IMG/VR virus record: IMGVR_UViG_3300005860_000042
Span: 1-29,083 of that record
Strand: one strand, 5' to 3'
DNA from: a virus
Length of the DNA: 29,083 nt
The notes beneath the pieces were generated by a model. It was not told the DNA's origin. It saw nothing but the letters and a program-made list of their open reading frames with translations, and made no database searches. The number at the start of each line of letters is the position of its first letter. Within the stretch, counting starts at the first letter, position 1. Position numbers and translations under genes: made by a program. Of the stretch, positions 1-7,346 are shown piece by piece.

Positions 1-134
1 CCTTGGCTATCTCTTCTGGTGATGCATTTGTCCCAGCCACATTTACGCTGACCGTAAGCATGACGGGCCCCCTGACTGTCGGGCTCACCTCGAGGCCCAT
101 GTTATTCATCAGACTATTCATCTCATTTATGCCC
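1..134. repeat. Left copy of the terminal direct repeat (circular overlap)
   Basis: These 134 bases recur at 28950-29083 with one mismatch (a at 116, g at 29065). The repeat lies wholly inside the tape-measure coding region and the reading frame continues through it. This fits a circular or circularly permuted genome whose assembly ends overlap, rather than a dedicated terminal repeat. The single difference suggests strain variation or a base error. Confidence 0.93.
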
Positions 135-1480
135 CACTTTGTCCAGTCCACTACTCCTGTCCACATGTCAGGAATGATTGAGCCTCCGACTAGGACTTTC
201 TTAAGACTGTCAAATGCATTTTGAATCTGATTTTTGACCCAATTAATCTTGTCGTTTATCCAATTCAGAACTCCATTAATTATGTCTTTTATGGAGTTGA
301 ATATTTTGTCAATTTGTTGCTTGGCCCACTCGAATGCGCCTATCCATGCCTCAATATCGCTCTTGAACTTGTTTATGAGGAAGTCGGCTATCGGCTTAAG
401 CACGTTGTTCCACACCCAGAGCAACGCATCTCTAAGCGCATTTATTCCGATGCATACATAGTCCCAAGCCGTCTTGAGTTGGTTTAGATAATTTATGAAA
501 ATCCCAATAATGAAATCTGCTAATGGCTTGAGAATGTTGTCCCACAGCCACTGTAATGCGGGCCCGATGACTGACCAGATGACATTGGCCGCCTGCTGAA
601 GCGCGGCCGATATCTGATCCCAATACATAATTATGAGCGGAATAATGACGCTAAGCGCTATGAGTATCAGGCCGACGGGGCCCAGAGACGCATAAAGAGT
701 TGTGAATCCACCACTCACCATTTTTAGTGCTCCACTGATTCCCGGCCCGAGCTGGATGAGTGTTGAGAATGCATTGGCGGCTTGAATGAATGACGGGACT
801 AGGCCGATGGCCTGAATACCTAAGGCGACCATCTGTTGGGTTGCTTGGGCCTGCGCATTTGCGACCTCCTGAGAGGCCTTAGAAACTTCTTTCTGGCTCT
901 GTGCCAATTGTTTAAGCGCCGCGTCCAAATCTTTTGTGTCTCTTTCTCCCTCGAGATAGTAGCCTCTGAGTTCATCCAGCGCGCCGATTGCCTCATCAAC
1001 TGATGTAGCTTGGATGCCGAATTTTTGATTAATCTCCTGAAGCAATTGAGCTTGTCTTTCCTGCGCCATATTTAGATTTGTTTGGGCCGTGTTCATGCGA
1101 GTCATCATAGTGTTTATCGAGTTGTAAATGCTGTTTACCTTAGATCCGAGACTCGCTATTTTTCCGAGCTGCGACGCCATGAACTCGGCCTTATCGCTGA
1201 ACACTTCGGCCTGCTCGGCTAGTGCCCTGAGTGCCTTCTGGTTAGCCTGATTTTCCCGAAGTATTTCAGCGGCCGCATCCGCACTCTCAATACTTGTTAT
1301 CTTGTTGCGCTCAAGGGCCGCATTTACATCATCAGCTGATACCCTGACCCTAAACGCAGAGTCACTGACCTTATTCATAGTGTCGCTTATGTTTTTCATT
1401 CCTTCATTCACAGCCTTCAATTCGTCGCTTACGTCATCAATGCCCCTGAACTCAATCTCGATTGGGAAACGCTCGCTCAC
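1..1480 (-). CDS. Tail tape measure protein (5' part; continues across the contig ends)
   Basis: The product is the molecular ruler of a phage tail. The frame is open from a GTG at 1480-1478, which overlaps the stop of the gp10-like gene (GTGA), to base 1, and resumes at the right end until TGA at 28903. Joined length is 508 aa, short for the family, so a short tail is expected (very roughly 75 nm at 1.5 angstrom per residue). The N-terminal 190 residues are charged, Gln/Ala-rich helix with coiled-coil character. A hydrophobic stretch follows (residues around GPVGLILIALSVIIPLI), then Trp-rich amphipathic helices. Two segments 132 bases apart (about 405-427 and 537-559) encode near-identical blocks of the form AL-W-W-N-LKP-ADF, an internal 44-residue duplication. 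Position after tail tube and chaperone and before the hub supports the call. Confidence 0.85.
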   Translation of the reverse strand, partial: MSERFPIEIEFRGIDDVSDELKAVNEGMKNISDTMNKVSDSAFRVRVSADDVNAALERNKITSIESADAAAEILRENQANQKALRALAEQAEVFSDKAEFMASQLGKIASLGSKVNSIYNSINTMMTRMNTAQTNLNMAQERQAQLLQEINQKFGIQATSVDEAIGALDELRGYYLEGERDTKDLDAALKQLAQSQKEVSKASQEVANAQAQATQQMVALGIQAIGLVPSFIQAANAFSTLIQLGPGISGALKMVSGGFTTLYASLGPVGLILIALSVIIPLIIMYWDQISAALQQAANVIWSVIGPALQWLWDNILKPLADFIIGIFINYLNQLKTAWDYVCIGINALRDALLWVWNNVLKPIADFLINKFKSDIEAWIGAFEWAKQQIDKIFNSIKDIINGVLNWINDKINWVKNQIQNAFDSLKKVLVGGSIIPDMWTGVVDWTKWGINEMNSLMNNMGLEVSPTVRGPVMLTVSVNVAGTNASPEEIAK

Positions 1481-1920
1481 TCCCTCATCACCATGCTGAT
1501 GACTCTCTTAGCCAAATCACGCCAAATTATAGAATAATAGGCCAGAGCCTTGGCAAAATAACGCCTGCCAGGAAAACCAGGATGCCTAACATATCTGGCA
1601 AATACTTCTATGCCCCCTATCTCGAATCTTAATGCCCTAGCGCTACGTGGATAAATCATGTGTGGCCTAGTTCCCACTTCTTGATATAGCGCATAGTCAA
1701 GCGGAGAACCAACCGCATAGTGCATCTCGCCTAGCTTTATTTTCTGGATAGACTCTATGAGTCGGCCCGTCCTCATTGGCGCAAATGCTCGCACCTCGGC
1801 CCTAACAACCTCTGCACTCTCATCAAGAAAAATATCCATTGCCTTATGCATCTTCTCGACTGAGAGCATTGAGGCTAACTTATCTAGTCCCTTGGCCTGA
1901 ACCTCAATTTTTATTGGCAT
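1477..1920 (-). CDS. HK97 gp10-like head-tail/tail component
   Basis: This 147-residue protein resembles the HK97 gp10-like minor structural family. These proteins sit at the head-tail junction or tail completion step. Visible family signatures are the APMRTGRLIESI segment (about residues 47-58), the small-residue VGSPLDYALYQEVGT stretch followed by PHMIYP, and a HPGFPGRRYF segment near residue 113. The start ATG follows directly on the TAA of the frameshifted chaperone frame, and AGGAGGAGG upstream forms a strong ribosome binding site. Its stop overlaps the GTG start of the tape measure. In many siphoviruses this gene lies before the tail tube; here it sits between chaperone and tape measure. 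Confidence 0.72.
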   Translation of the reverse strand: MPIKIEVQAKGLDKLASMLSVEKMHKAMDIFLDESAEVVRAEVRAFAPMRTGRLIESIQKIKLGEMHYAVGSPLDYALYQEVGTRPHMIYPRSARALRFEIGGIEVFARYVRHPGFPGRRYFAKALAYYSIIWRDLAKRVISMVMRE

Positions 1921-2335
1921 TTACCTCCTCCTCTCTGCTTTTTTAAGCGCCTTCCTCTCTTCTCTGGAGAGGAGATTGGCAACATGCATGTCAAGCATTA
2001 ACTCTATTAGGCCGCCCCTAAGTAATTGGCTGGGGCGTTGGCCGAATCTCTCGGCCACTCTACCTACTGAGATTAGGAATTTCTGATCGAAAGGACTTGA
2101 ACTCTGAGCCTATTACCTTTGCGAAGTGGGCGAGAATCTTGATCAGTAATTCATCAACATCATCCTCATGAATTTCTCCCGCTACACATAGCTTTAGGAC
2201 TTTCTCCTCAGCCATCTCTAACTCTTCATCAGGAATCTTTATGTCAGTAAATGCATTTGAAAGAGTGCGAAGATACGGCCACGCGGCCGCCTTGAGCCTA
2301 ACCCTATATTCCCGTCCATTAACACTAATTATCAT
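1921..2335 (-). CDS. Tail assembly chaperone, long frameshift product (gpGT-like)
   Basis: A second frame continues past the TAG (2062-2060) of the short chaperone gene and ends at TAA 1923-1921, directly before the next ATG. The total of 415 bases equals 138 codons plus one base, as a +1 shift (or -2) requires. The extension reads SPFDQKFLISVGRVAERFGQ and on to a basic, Lys/Arg-rich helical end, about 56 residues. The +1 frame has stops (TAA TAG) just upstream, so the shift must fall within roughly 50 bases. The best site is TTT-C (2092-2089) followed by A, where tRNA-Phe can move from UUU to UUC before the CGA codon. In lambda-like phages gpG and gpGT chaperone the tail tube around the tape measure. 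Confidence 0.68.
2060..2335 (-). CDS. Tail assembly chaperone, short product (gpG-like)
   Basis: This 91-residue protein starts with a beta-type segment (MIISVNGREYRVRLKAAAWP) and continues as acidic helices. It lies between the tail tube and the gp10-like/tape-measure genes. A small chaperone with a frameshifted longer form is expected exactly there in long-tailed phages. Spacing to the tail tube gene is only six bases. Assignment rests on position and the overlapping second frame more than on recognisable sequence. Confidence 0.65.
   Translation of the reverse strand: MIISVNGREYRVRLKAAAWPYLRTLSNAFTDIKIPDEELEMAEEKVLKLCVAGEIHEDDVDELLIKILAHFAKVIGSEFKSFRSEIPNLSR
2089..2092 (-). other. Candidate +1 frameshift site (TTTC)
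   Basis: On the minus strand the codons read AAG TCC TTT CGA TCA. Slippage of tRNA-Phe from TTT onto TTC shifts translation into the extension frame, with CGA as a possibly slow A-site codon. The in-frame window between the upstream +1-frame stop and the zero-frame TAG at 2062-2060 contains few other plausible slip sites. Mechanism is inferred, not shown. Confidence 0.5.
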
Positions 2336-2341
2336 TATTCA

Positions 2342-3232
2342 TCACCATGCGGCTATGTTGTCTTTTCCGACTATCTGGATTGTCTTCGGCTTAAGCGAAA
2401 TGGTCTGAGTGATGACATCACCCGTATAATCTATCTCTGATGCCCATTCCAAGAGGCAGTTGTTTAGGTCAAATTCAATCTCGTCTTGTCCCGCTGTCCT
2501 GACAAACTTGACAACTAAGTCTCTCTTTGTTGCGTTTAAAAAGTCGAGCGCCATGCCGTAGCTCTCCCAAATCAACTCTAGCTCTGCCTCATACTCGGCC
2601 GTCAATATTGCATAGCCCGGAATGACTTCTCCCTGCCTCGGCAATGGCTCAAGATTGTTTGAGCCTGAGATCGAGCAACTAGTTACTTTTCCGAGAGTTG
2701 TGTCTCCCCATGTAACGGTCATGTCCGTGAACTTGAATGGTCTAGTCGTTGGCAACGATATGTTGGGATCAGTGTAAGTTGTGAGGAATGAGACGTCCTT
2801 GGCCGAGAAGTCGAGAGAGACATTAACTATCCCGTCGGCCTCGACGCTTATCTCCCAGTCGCTCACCAATGCGCCCACGACTCTCTCGGCAATTGAGCCT
2901 CTGACGGCCTCAAGGGTCATTGATGGCAATGTATTTCCAAGCGTAACGGTATGGGTGTATGGCGCCGCTGTCCCGCTATTCGCAACTGAGCCTAGCAGGA
3001 ATGGCAGGAACGTGCCGTCAACCATGTAGAACTCAGCGCTTGGGTTGACGTTTCGTCCGATGTATAGGTGGTCGTAGTATCCTCGCTCTCCAGCATATAT
3101 GTCTTCTTCTACCAATTCAAGGCCGGGATCGAAGCTCTGGGGCAATCCAAGCGTGGATGATACTGTTGCGGCCTGCCCGTAGGTTGTCTCTTTCCCCCAA
3201 TACAGTTTTCTTATTGCAAAGCTAACACTCAT
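2342..3232 (-). CDS. Major tail (tube) protein
   Basis: This 296-residue protein is predominantly beta-strand and Thr/Ser/Gly-rich. It opens with RKLYWGKETTYG, resembling the start of many phage tail tube proteins. The body alternates short strands such as ISVEADGIVNVSLDFSAKD, and the end is TQTISLKPKTIQIVGKD. It probably polymerises into the hollow tube of a non-contractile tail, since no sheath gene is seen. It precedes the chaperone and tape measure, the canonical order. No signal peptide or catalytic motif is visible. Confidence 0.78.
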   Translation of the reverse strand: MSVSFAIRKLYWGKETTYGQAATVSSTLGLPQSFDPGLELVEEDIYAGERGYYDHLYIGRNVNPSAEFYMVDGTFLPFLLGSVANSGTAAPYTHTVTLGNTLPSMTLEAVRGSIAERVVGALVSDWEISVEADGIVNVSLDFSAKDVSFLTTYTDPNISLPTTRPFKFTDMTVTWGDTTLGKVTSCSISGSNNLEPLPRQGEVIPGYAILTAEYEAELELIWESYGMALDFLNATKRDLVVKFVRTAGQDEIEFDLNNCLLEWASEIDYTGDVITQTISLKPKTIQIVGKDNIAAW

Positions 3233-3254
3233 TTCTCATTTTCCTCATGATTAT

Positions 3255-4418
3255 CTAATTATCTAATTTATTATTCTGAGACTTAAATAACAACGCCCAT
3301 TCAATGGCCCTGACCGCATTCAATATACCATAACCCCCAATATTCCTGATGTCAATATGCTTCTTCAGGCCCAGAAGCGCTTTTTTCTTATTAGCCGTGT
3401 AATAAAATTCGGGAAACGGGCTGGACGATAGGGAAATTAGCTTCAGCGTGATTTTCGCATGTCCCACATCCCGATTAACTACGCAAGAGAGAGCAGTGGC
3501 AAACGGGGCCGCAAAACTTGTTCCTCGCAAATAGTAGTCTCCAAAAACATACTGAGCGGGTGCAGATAGGTCAGGCTTGATTCTCCTGTCAAGCGTAGGC
3601 CCCCTACTGCTCCACCTCATAACTTTTCCAACGGTATTTACGCCCCCCACAGTCAAGGCCCACTCGGCGGCCCCCGGAGAGCCGACAGTCATGCTTGCAG
3701 GCCCCCCATTCCCGGCGGCTATGCATGTAACTATGCCCAGCTCGGCCAAGTGATTCACATATATGCTCACTGGGTCTTTCCCATCGCTTGGCGACTCACT
3801 CTGAATGCTCAAATTAATTGCGTGGACATTTCTCTTCCTTGCTTCTTCGAGTGCCGAAATGATATCTGCATCAAAGAATTCGTGGCCCGGTAATTTAATC
3901 ATTGTTATGTCGGCCTCAGGCACGAGGCTCTTAATTACGTCGACAATAATTGAGCCGTGATTTTCATCATCATAGGCGCTACTGCCAAGACTGATTATGT
4001 TTACCTTTTGATACGATTTGATTCCCGAGTCAATTATTGCTATTTTCCCGCCCTTGCCCTCCTCTTTTTCCTCTATGTCAAAGAAATAGGTCAGTGCCTT
4101 GGCCCGCTCAAAGGTGTCTCGCTTAATCTCTCCCGCTTTGAGCCTATATATTCTGTCATGGCCGTGAAAGCGGTATTTTATCTGCTTAATCATGTATCCA
4201 CCATCCTTTTTGCAGAGCTTAAAAATCAACTCAGGATCGGCCTCCAGCTTTGCCTTTTCCTCATTGACATACCATACCTTCTCGGTCTGATAGTCGTTCA
4301 GGACGAGGCTTTTCCAGACCTTGCGCCCAAATGGACAGACGACCGGACTACATCCTAGCGGAATTCTTTTGCCACAATAATAGCAGTTGTTTATCTTGAT
4401 GCGGTATGGACATGGCAT
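3255..4418 (-). CDS. Subtilisin-like serine protease (S8 family)
   Basis: The 387-residue product carries a full subtilase catalytic set: Asp130 in IAIIDSGI, His154 in DENHGSII, oxyanion Asn237 in AAGNGG, and nucleophile Ser301 in RGTSFAAPFATAL. The DLSAPA segment before the serine motif is also typical. The N-terminal region has five cysteines (3, 12, 15, 23, 28), possibly a metal-binding knuckle, followed by about 90 residues that could act as a propeptide or docking domain. No signal peptide is seen, so it should act in the host cytoplasm or in the virion. It lies between the tail terminator-like gene (stop TAA adjoins its ATG) and the tail tube gene. It may mature a tail or head component, or be packaged for entry; both roles are inferred. 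Confidence 0.88.
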   Translation of the reverse strand: MPCPYRIKINNCYYCGKRIPLGCSPVVCPFGRKVWKSLVLNDYQTEKVWYVNEEKAKLEADPELIFKLCKKDGGYMIKQIKYRFHGHDRIYRLKAGEIKRDTFERAKALTYFFDIEEKEEGKGGKIAIIDSGIKSYQKVNIISLGSSAYDDENHGSIIVDVIKSLVPEADITMIKLPGHEFFDADIISALEEARKRNVHAINLSIQSESPSDGKDPVSIYVNHLAELGIVTCIAAGNGGPASMTVGSPGAAEWALTVGGVNTVGKVMRWSSRGPTLDRRIKPDLSAPAQYVFGDYYLRGTSFAAPFATALSCVVNRDVGHAKITLKLISLSSSPFPEFYYTANKKKALLGLKKHIDIRNIGGYGILNAVRAIEWALLFKSQNNKLDN

Positions 4419-4784
4419 TTAACCCACCGCCCCAAACTCAACCCTTATGACTTTTCTAAAAACTCCTTCTTCTTGTAAGTCCGAGATAATGAAATTGAGG
4501 CCAAACCAATTCTCGGTCTTATACGAATCAATAAATTTGTTGATTATGTTTTTCGCAACCCTATCGCACTCAAACATGGTGTTGTGCCAAACATCAATTT
4601 GATACGTGAACCTGTATATTGCGACGCTGGCCGCCAGTATCTTCTCGGGCCTCTGGCTCAACGCATAGATGGTTATTATTGGAAAAGTATCTTCCTGAGT
4701 TATCCAGCCTGCCTTGACCTTAATGTCAGTGGCGGCCTTGACAATATTGATAATCTTGCTCGTTACTGTTTCGAGATCAATCAA
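4419..4784 (-). CDS. Tail terminator / tail completion-like protein
   Basis: This 121-residue alpha/beta protein has the pattern of phage tail completion proteins: an N-terminal helix, FPIITIYALSQRPE, then FTYQIDVWHNT and a helix (RVAKNIINKFIDS), ending in VIRVEFG. Such proteins cap the tail tube and join it to the head. The only in-frame start is TTG at 4784, which overlaps the connector stop by 8 bases. Position between connector and tail tube fits. Similarity is at the level of pattern, so the exact family is uncertain. Confidence 0.6.
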   Translation of the reverse strand: MIDLETVTSKIINIVKAATDIKVKAGWITQEDTFPIITIYALSQRPEKILAASVAIYRFTYQIDVWHNTMFECDRVAKNIINKFIDSYKTENWFGLNFIISDLQEEGVFRKVIRVEFGAVG

Positions 4785-5601
4785 TGGCCCTCGACCTCTT
4801 TGGCAGGAGGGCCCTTATGCGCTCAACCTCTTCTCGAATAAATTCAAGCCTTCTGGTGAATTCTTCGGGAGTCTTGAATGTCAGGCTTACTTGTGTATAA
4901 TCCTCATTCAGGACAATCATTCGCTGGAACTTCAGCAAAATATAGTATGTTGCGAATAATACAACCGCATTCTTGATATAGTCTGGCGGAGAGGAATATC
5001 CAGCCTGATAGGTTACCTCAACCTCGTAGGCCGACGGCAAGAAATACGGCCTCGTTGGAATTCCAGCCCGATAGTCGAGAATTCGAATTATTCCCTTGTC
5101 CTTGTCAATTACTTCATATCTCGGATTATCATTTACTAACGTGCCAATAATGGAATATATTTTGAGACTTGATACTGAAATAATTGGCCTGCTTGTCTTG
5201 ACCTCATTTCCCACGTAGACCCTGATTTTCTCAGTGATTTCTTCGGGCGCATATTTGAATCCCGTTAATAGCTCAACCTCGGCCTCCGCCGACGCTATCG
5301 CCAAGCTTATCTCAATGTCAGAAATTGGATGCCAGCAATAATCAGCCGTAACTGTGCCGCTTGGCGGAGAGGAAAAAGAGACTAGTCCCCTTTCAGGATT
5401 GACAAGCGTAAAACTAGCAGGATTGCCACCAACATAAACAATTATATCATCATCTATTGAGCCATCATAATCAAAATCAACGATGGGGTAGCGAGATGTC
5501 TGATACAGAGTGGGGTTGCGGGCAGTTAATGTGTCTCCAGAAATCGGGATAGGATTCCACGCATTATAGCTCCTGACATTGCCCACGCTAACATATGTCA
5601 A
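4777..5601 (-). CDS. Head-tail connector (gp6-like adaptor)
   Basis: This 274-residue protein ends like the HK97 gp6/SPP1 gp15 adaptors. Around residues 95-115 is the helix IEISLAIASAEAEVELLTGF. The YEVEVTYQAGYSSPPDYIKNAVVLFATYYI segment (reported here in parts only: TYQAGY, then PPDYIKNAVVLFA) is a hallmark of this family. The N-terminal 90 residues are beta-rich with a D-x-D-x-D segment (VDFDYDGSIDDD) that may bind a metal. Translation probably starts at TTG 5601 behind a purine-rich GGAGAGGA; a GTG five codons later is possible. It follows the capsid gene and should form the ring between portal and tail. Confidence 0.72.
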   Translation of the reverse strand: MTYVSVGNVRSYNAWNPIPISGDTLTARNPTLYQTSRYPIVDFDYDGSIDDDIIVYVGGNPASFTLVNPERGLVSFSSPPSGTVTADYCWHPISDIEISLAIASAEAEVELLTGFKYAPEEITEKIRVYVGNEVKTSRPIISVSSLKIYSIIGTLVNDNPRYEVIDKDKGIIRILDYRAGIPTRPYFLPSAYEVEVTYQAGYSSPPDYIKNAVVLFATYYILLKFQRMIVLNEDYTQVSLTFKTPEEFTRRLEFIREEVERIRALLPKRSRAID

Positions 5602-5634
5602 TCCTCTCCGCCTCTCCTAGCTAAATTTTAGGAT

Positions 5635-6660
5635 TTACTGGGCTAGGCAGTTCTGGATGACGTAAACAGCCGCTGGCCTCGTAACTATGAAGCCGGCCCT
5701 CTCAGTTAGCTTTACGTCCCAAGCAACATCGGCAGTCTCTCCGAGCGGTGCGGGCTGTCTTATGACCTGTGGCTTCCTCCTATCCCCGATAATGGTGTAT
5801 TCTGGGTTGAAGATGAAGGCGTCGCCCACTAGTGTGTTGTCAGGCGGATTCGCAGTTGGGTTGTATGCCCTAGTCGGTAGGTGTGGCGCTGACACGATTT
5901 TCTTTAATCCGAGCAACGAGACTATTTCTCCAGTCTTGAAGACCTCTCCAGCGACGGCCATCATACCTGCATTGGCAACTGAGTAGATGTTCTTCCTCAG
6001 ATGCATCAACACCTTTGGAGGAGCAACTAGGACTAGGTTGTCGGCTATACCGTATTCCTCAAACTGCGCCACGGCCGCATTAATGGTGTTGGGATCTAAG
6101 CCACTCTTAGCCAAATCAGTTGAACCAACACCCGTTACGTTTTTCAATCCTGTCCAGACATTCAGCTCGTTACTGCCTGTGCCGTCTCCGTAAAAGGCGT
6201 TCTTGTCCTCCTTTCTTGCCAAATCCCAAGCAAGGTCTTTCAGATGCTCGGCCACCAAGTCGATGACTCCCTCCGTGAACTCTAGGGCCGTCTGCGTGAA
6301 TCGGGCATAACCATATAGCAATTTGGGTGTTAGGTCTGATGGTGATGTCCACGTTATCTTTGTCTCGGTGGCGGCGGCAGATTCTGCGCCTGTCTTCACG
6401 CTTGGAACATCTGACTTAATGTAGAACCTGATAATCTCGCTCGGCATAGTTATAACTCTGAATACGCTTCTCGAAACTGAGGGCGGCTTGAATATGTCCA
6501 CGACTTCTGGCCTTATCGGAATCATGGGCAGGTTGCTGTCAGTCGATGTATATGCCTTGGCGAACTCGACTAGGTATTCCTCGGCTTTCTCTATCAGCTC
6601 GGCCTTGTTGAAGCGGATTACCTCTTCTCCCTTTTCTGTCCAGATTGTAGGCAGACTCAT
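5635..6660 (-). CDS. HK97-fold major capsid protein
   Basis: The 341-residue product has the layout of HK97-type capsid proteins. An N-terminal helix (KAELIEKAEEYLVEFAKAY) is followed by an extended arm and an E-loop region with many Ser/Thr/Ala (residues 88-110). The AFYGDGTGSN element followed by WTGLKN (about residues 155-172) is widely conserved in the family. The AAPPKVLMHLRK-like helix of the P-domain comes later. The gene has its own TATA box with ATG at about +1, implying a leaderless, strongly expressed transcript that opens the virion operon. A separate prohead protease with fused scaffold lies at 7343-8521. Confidence 0.88.
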   Translation of the reverse strand: MSLPTIWTEKGEEVIRFNKAELIEKAEEYLVEFAKAYTSTDSNLPMIPIRPEVVDIFKPPSVSRSVFRVITMPSEIIRFYIKSDVPSVKTGAESAAATETKITWTSPSDLTPKLLYGYARFTQTALEFTEGVIDLVAEHLKDLAWDLARKEDKNAFYGDGTGSNELNVWTGLKNVTGVGSTDLAKSGLDPNTINAAVAQFEEYGIADNLVLVAPPKVLMHLRKNIYSVANAGMMAVAGEVFKTGEIVSLLGLKKIVSAPHLPTRAYNPTANPPDNTLVGDAFIFNPEYTIIGDRRKPQVIRQPAPLGETADVAWDVKLTERAGFIVTRPAAVYVIQNCLAQ

Positions 6661-6679
6661 CGCCTTATTCTTTTGAGAT

Positions 6680-6701
6680 ATTTATTTAATAATCTGAGAA
6701 A
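6680..6701. promoter_or_regulatory. Bidirectional TATA-type promoter (capsid operon / glycosyltransferase)
   Basis: The 50-base gap between divergent genes holds tatttatttaataat followed by CTGAGAAA. Its centre is about 27 bases from the capsid ATG (6660) and about 24 bases from the glycosyltransferase ATG (6711), the spacing of archaeal TATA boxes to leaderless starts. On the minus strand it reads TTTCTCAGATTATTAAA, a sequence that recurs with variation at other promoters of this genome. Confidence 0.65.
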
Positions 6702-6710
6702 AATACAACA

Positions 6711-7346
6711 ATGATTATTGCTTGCATGATCGTCTATAATGAGGCTGAAAATATAGCAAGAGCGATTGAGAGCATTGCGCCCTTTGTCGATAGATTGGTT
6801 GTGCTTGATGGGGCCTTTGAGGCCTTTATGCGGGTTAATAATCTCAAAAACTTCTTATCCGATGATGGGACTAGGGAAATAGTTTTTAGATTAAAGCAAA
6901 AATACAGTAATATTGAGTTTGTAGAGCCTTTTAGGCCGTGGAAAAGCGAGATTGAGAAACGGAGCTATTTCTTCAGACAAGGCAAACCAAATGATGTATT
7001 TTTCATGATTGATGGTGATGAAGAGGTTATAGGTGATATTGATGCGGGGTTAAGCATTGTTGCGGCGGCCAAGCACAATTTCTACCAAGTCATGGTCCAG
7101 GACTTGAATTATAACACAAAAATCTGGAGAATCAGGCTATACAGGTGGCAACCAAACATGCGCTATGTAAGCAATCACTGGACAGTTGCGGGCGATGACT
7201 ATTATGTTCATTACGTTGATGCTGAACCACCTGTATGTCCGAGGCTACCGATAACTATCATTAATCACGGCCATGGCGGAAAGAGGAAAATAATGCGGGA
7301 TAACTACATGCAATACATGGTGGCTAGGAACTGGAGTGAGCCTTAA
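6711..7346 (+). CDS. GT2-type glycosyltransferase
   Basis: This 211-residue protein opens with IIACMIVYNEAENIARAIES and IAPFVDRLVVLDG, the nucleotide-sugar binding half of GT-A fold family 2 transferases. The metal-binding D-x-D is DGDEE (Asp101-Asp103) after FFMI. It probably adds sugars to virion or host surface proteins; the acceptor is unknown. It is the only plus-strand gene between capsid and prohead protease and has its own promoter. Its stop overlaps the stop of the convergent protease gene: the bases ttaa at 7343-7346 serve both. It may have been inserted between the two head genes. Length is short for GT2 enzymes, and no membrane anchor is seen. Confidence 0.82.
   Translation: MIIACMIVYNEAENIARAIESIAPFVDRLVVLDGAFEAFMRVNNLKNFLSDDGTREIVFRLKQKYSNIEFVEPFRPWKSEIEKRSYFFRQGKPNDVFFMIDGDEEVIGDIDAGLSIVAAAKHNFYQVMVQDLNYNTKIWRIRLYRWQPNMRYVSNHWTVAGDDYYVHYVDAEPPVCPRLPITIINHGHGGKRKIMRDNYMQYMVARNWSEP

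Noticed and set aside
1-134. Functional terminal direct repeat of a linear genome
   Set aside because: The repeat lies inside the tape-measure gene with one mismatch and the frame continues through the join. A circular or permuted genome with overlapping assembly ends is simpler.
3957-4358. 133-codon plus-strand frame inside the protease gene
   Set aside because: Antisense to the catalytic region of a clear subtilase; no start signal and a low-complexity hydrophobic product typical of a shadow frame.
5687-6193. Open frames of 68 and 99 codons antisense to the capsid gene
   Set aside because: They lie wholly within the strongly supported capsid gene, show no promoter or family pattern and have composition expected of a shadow frame.
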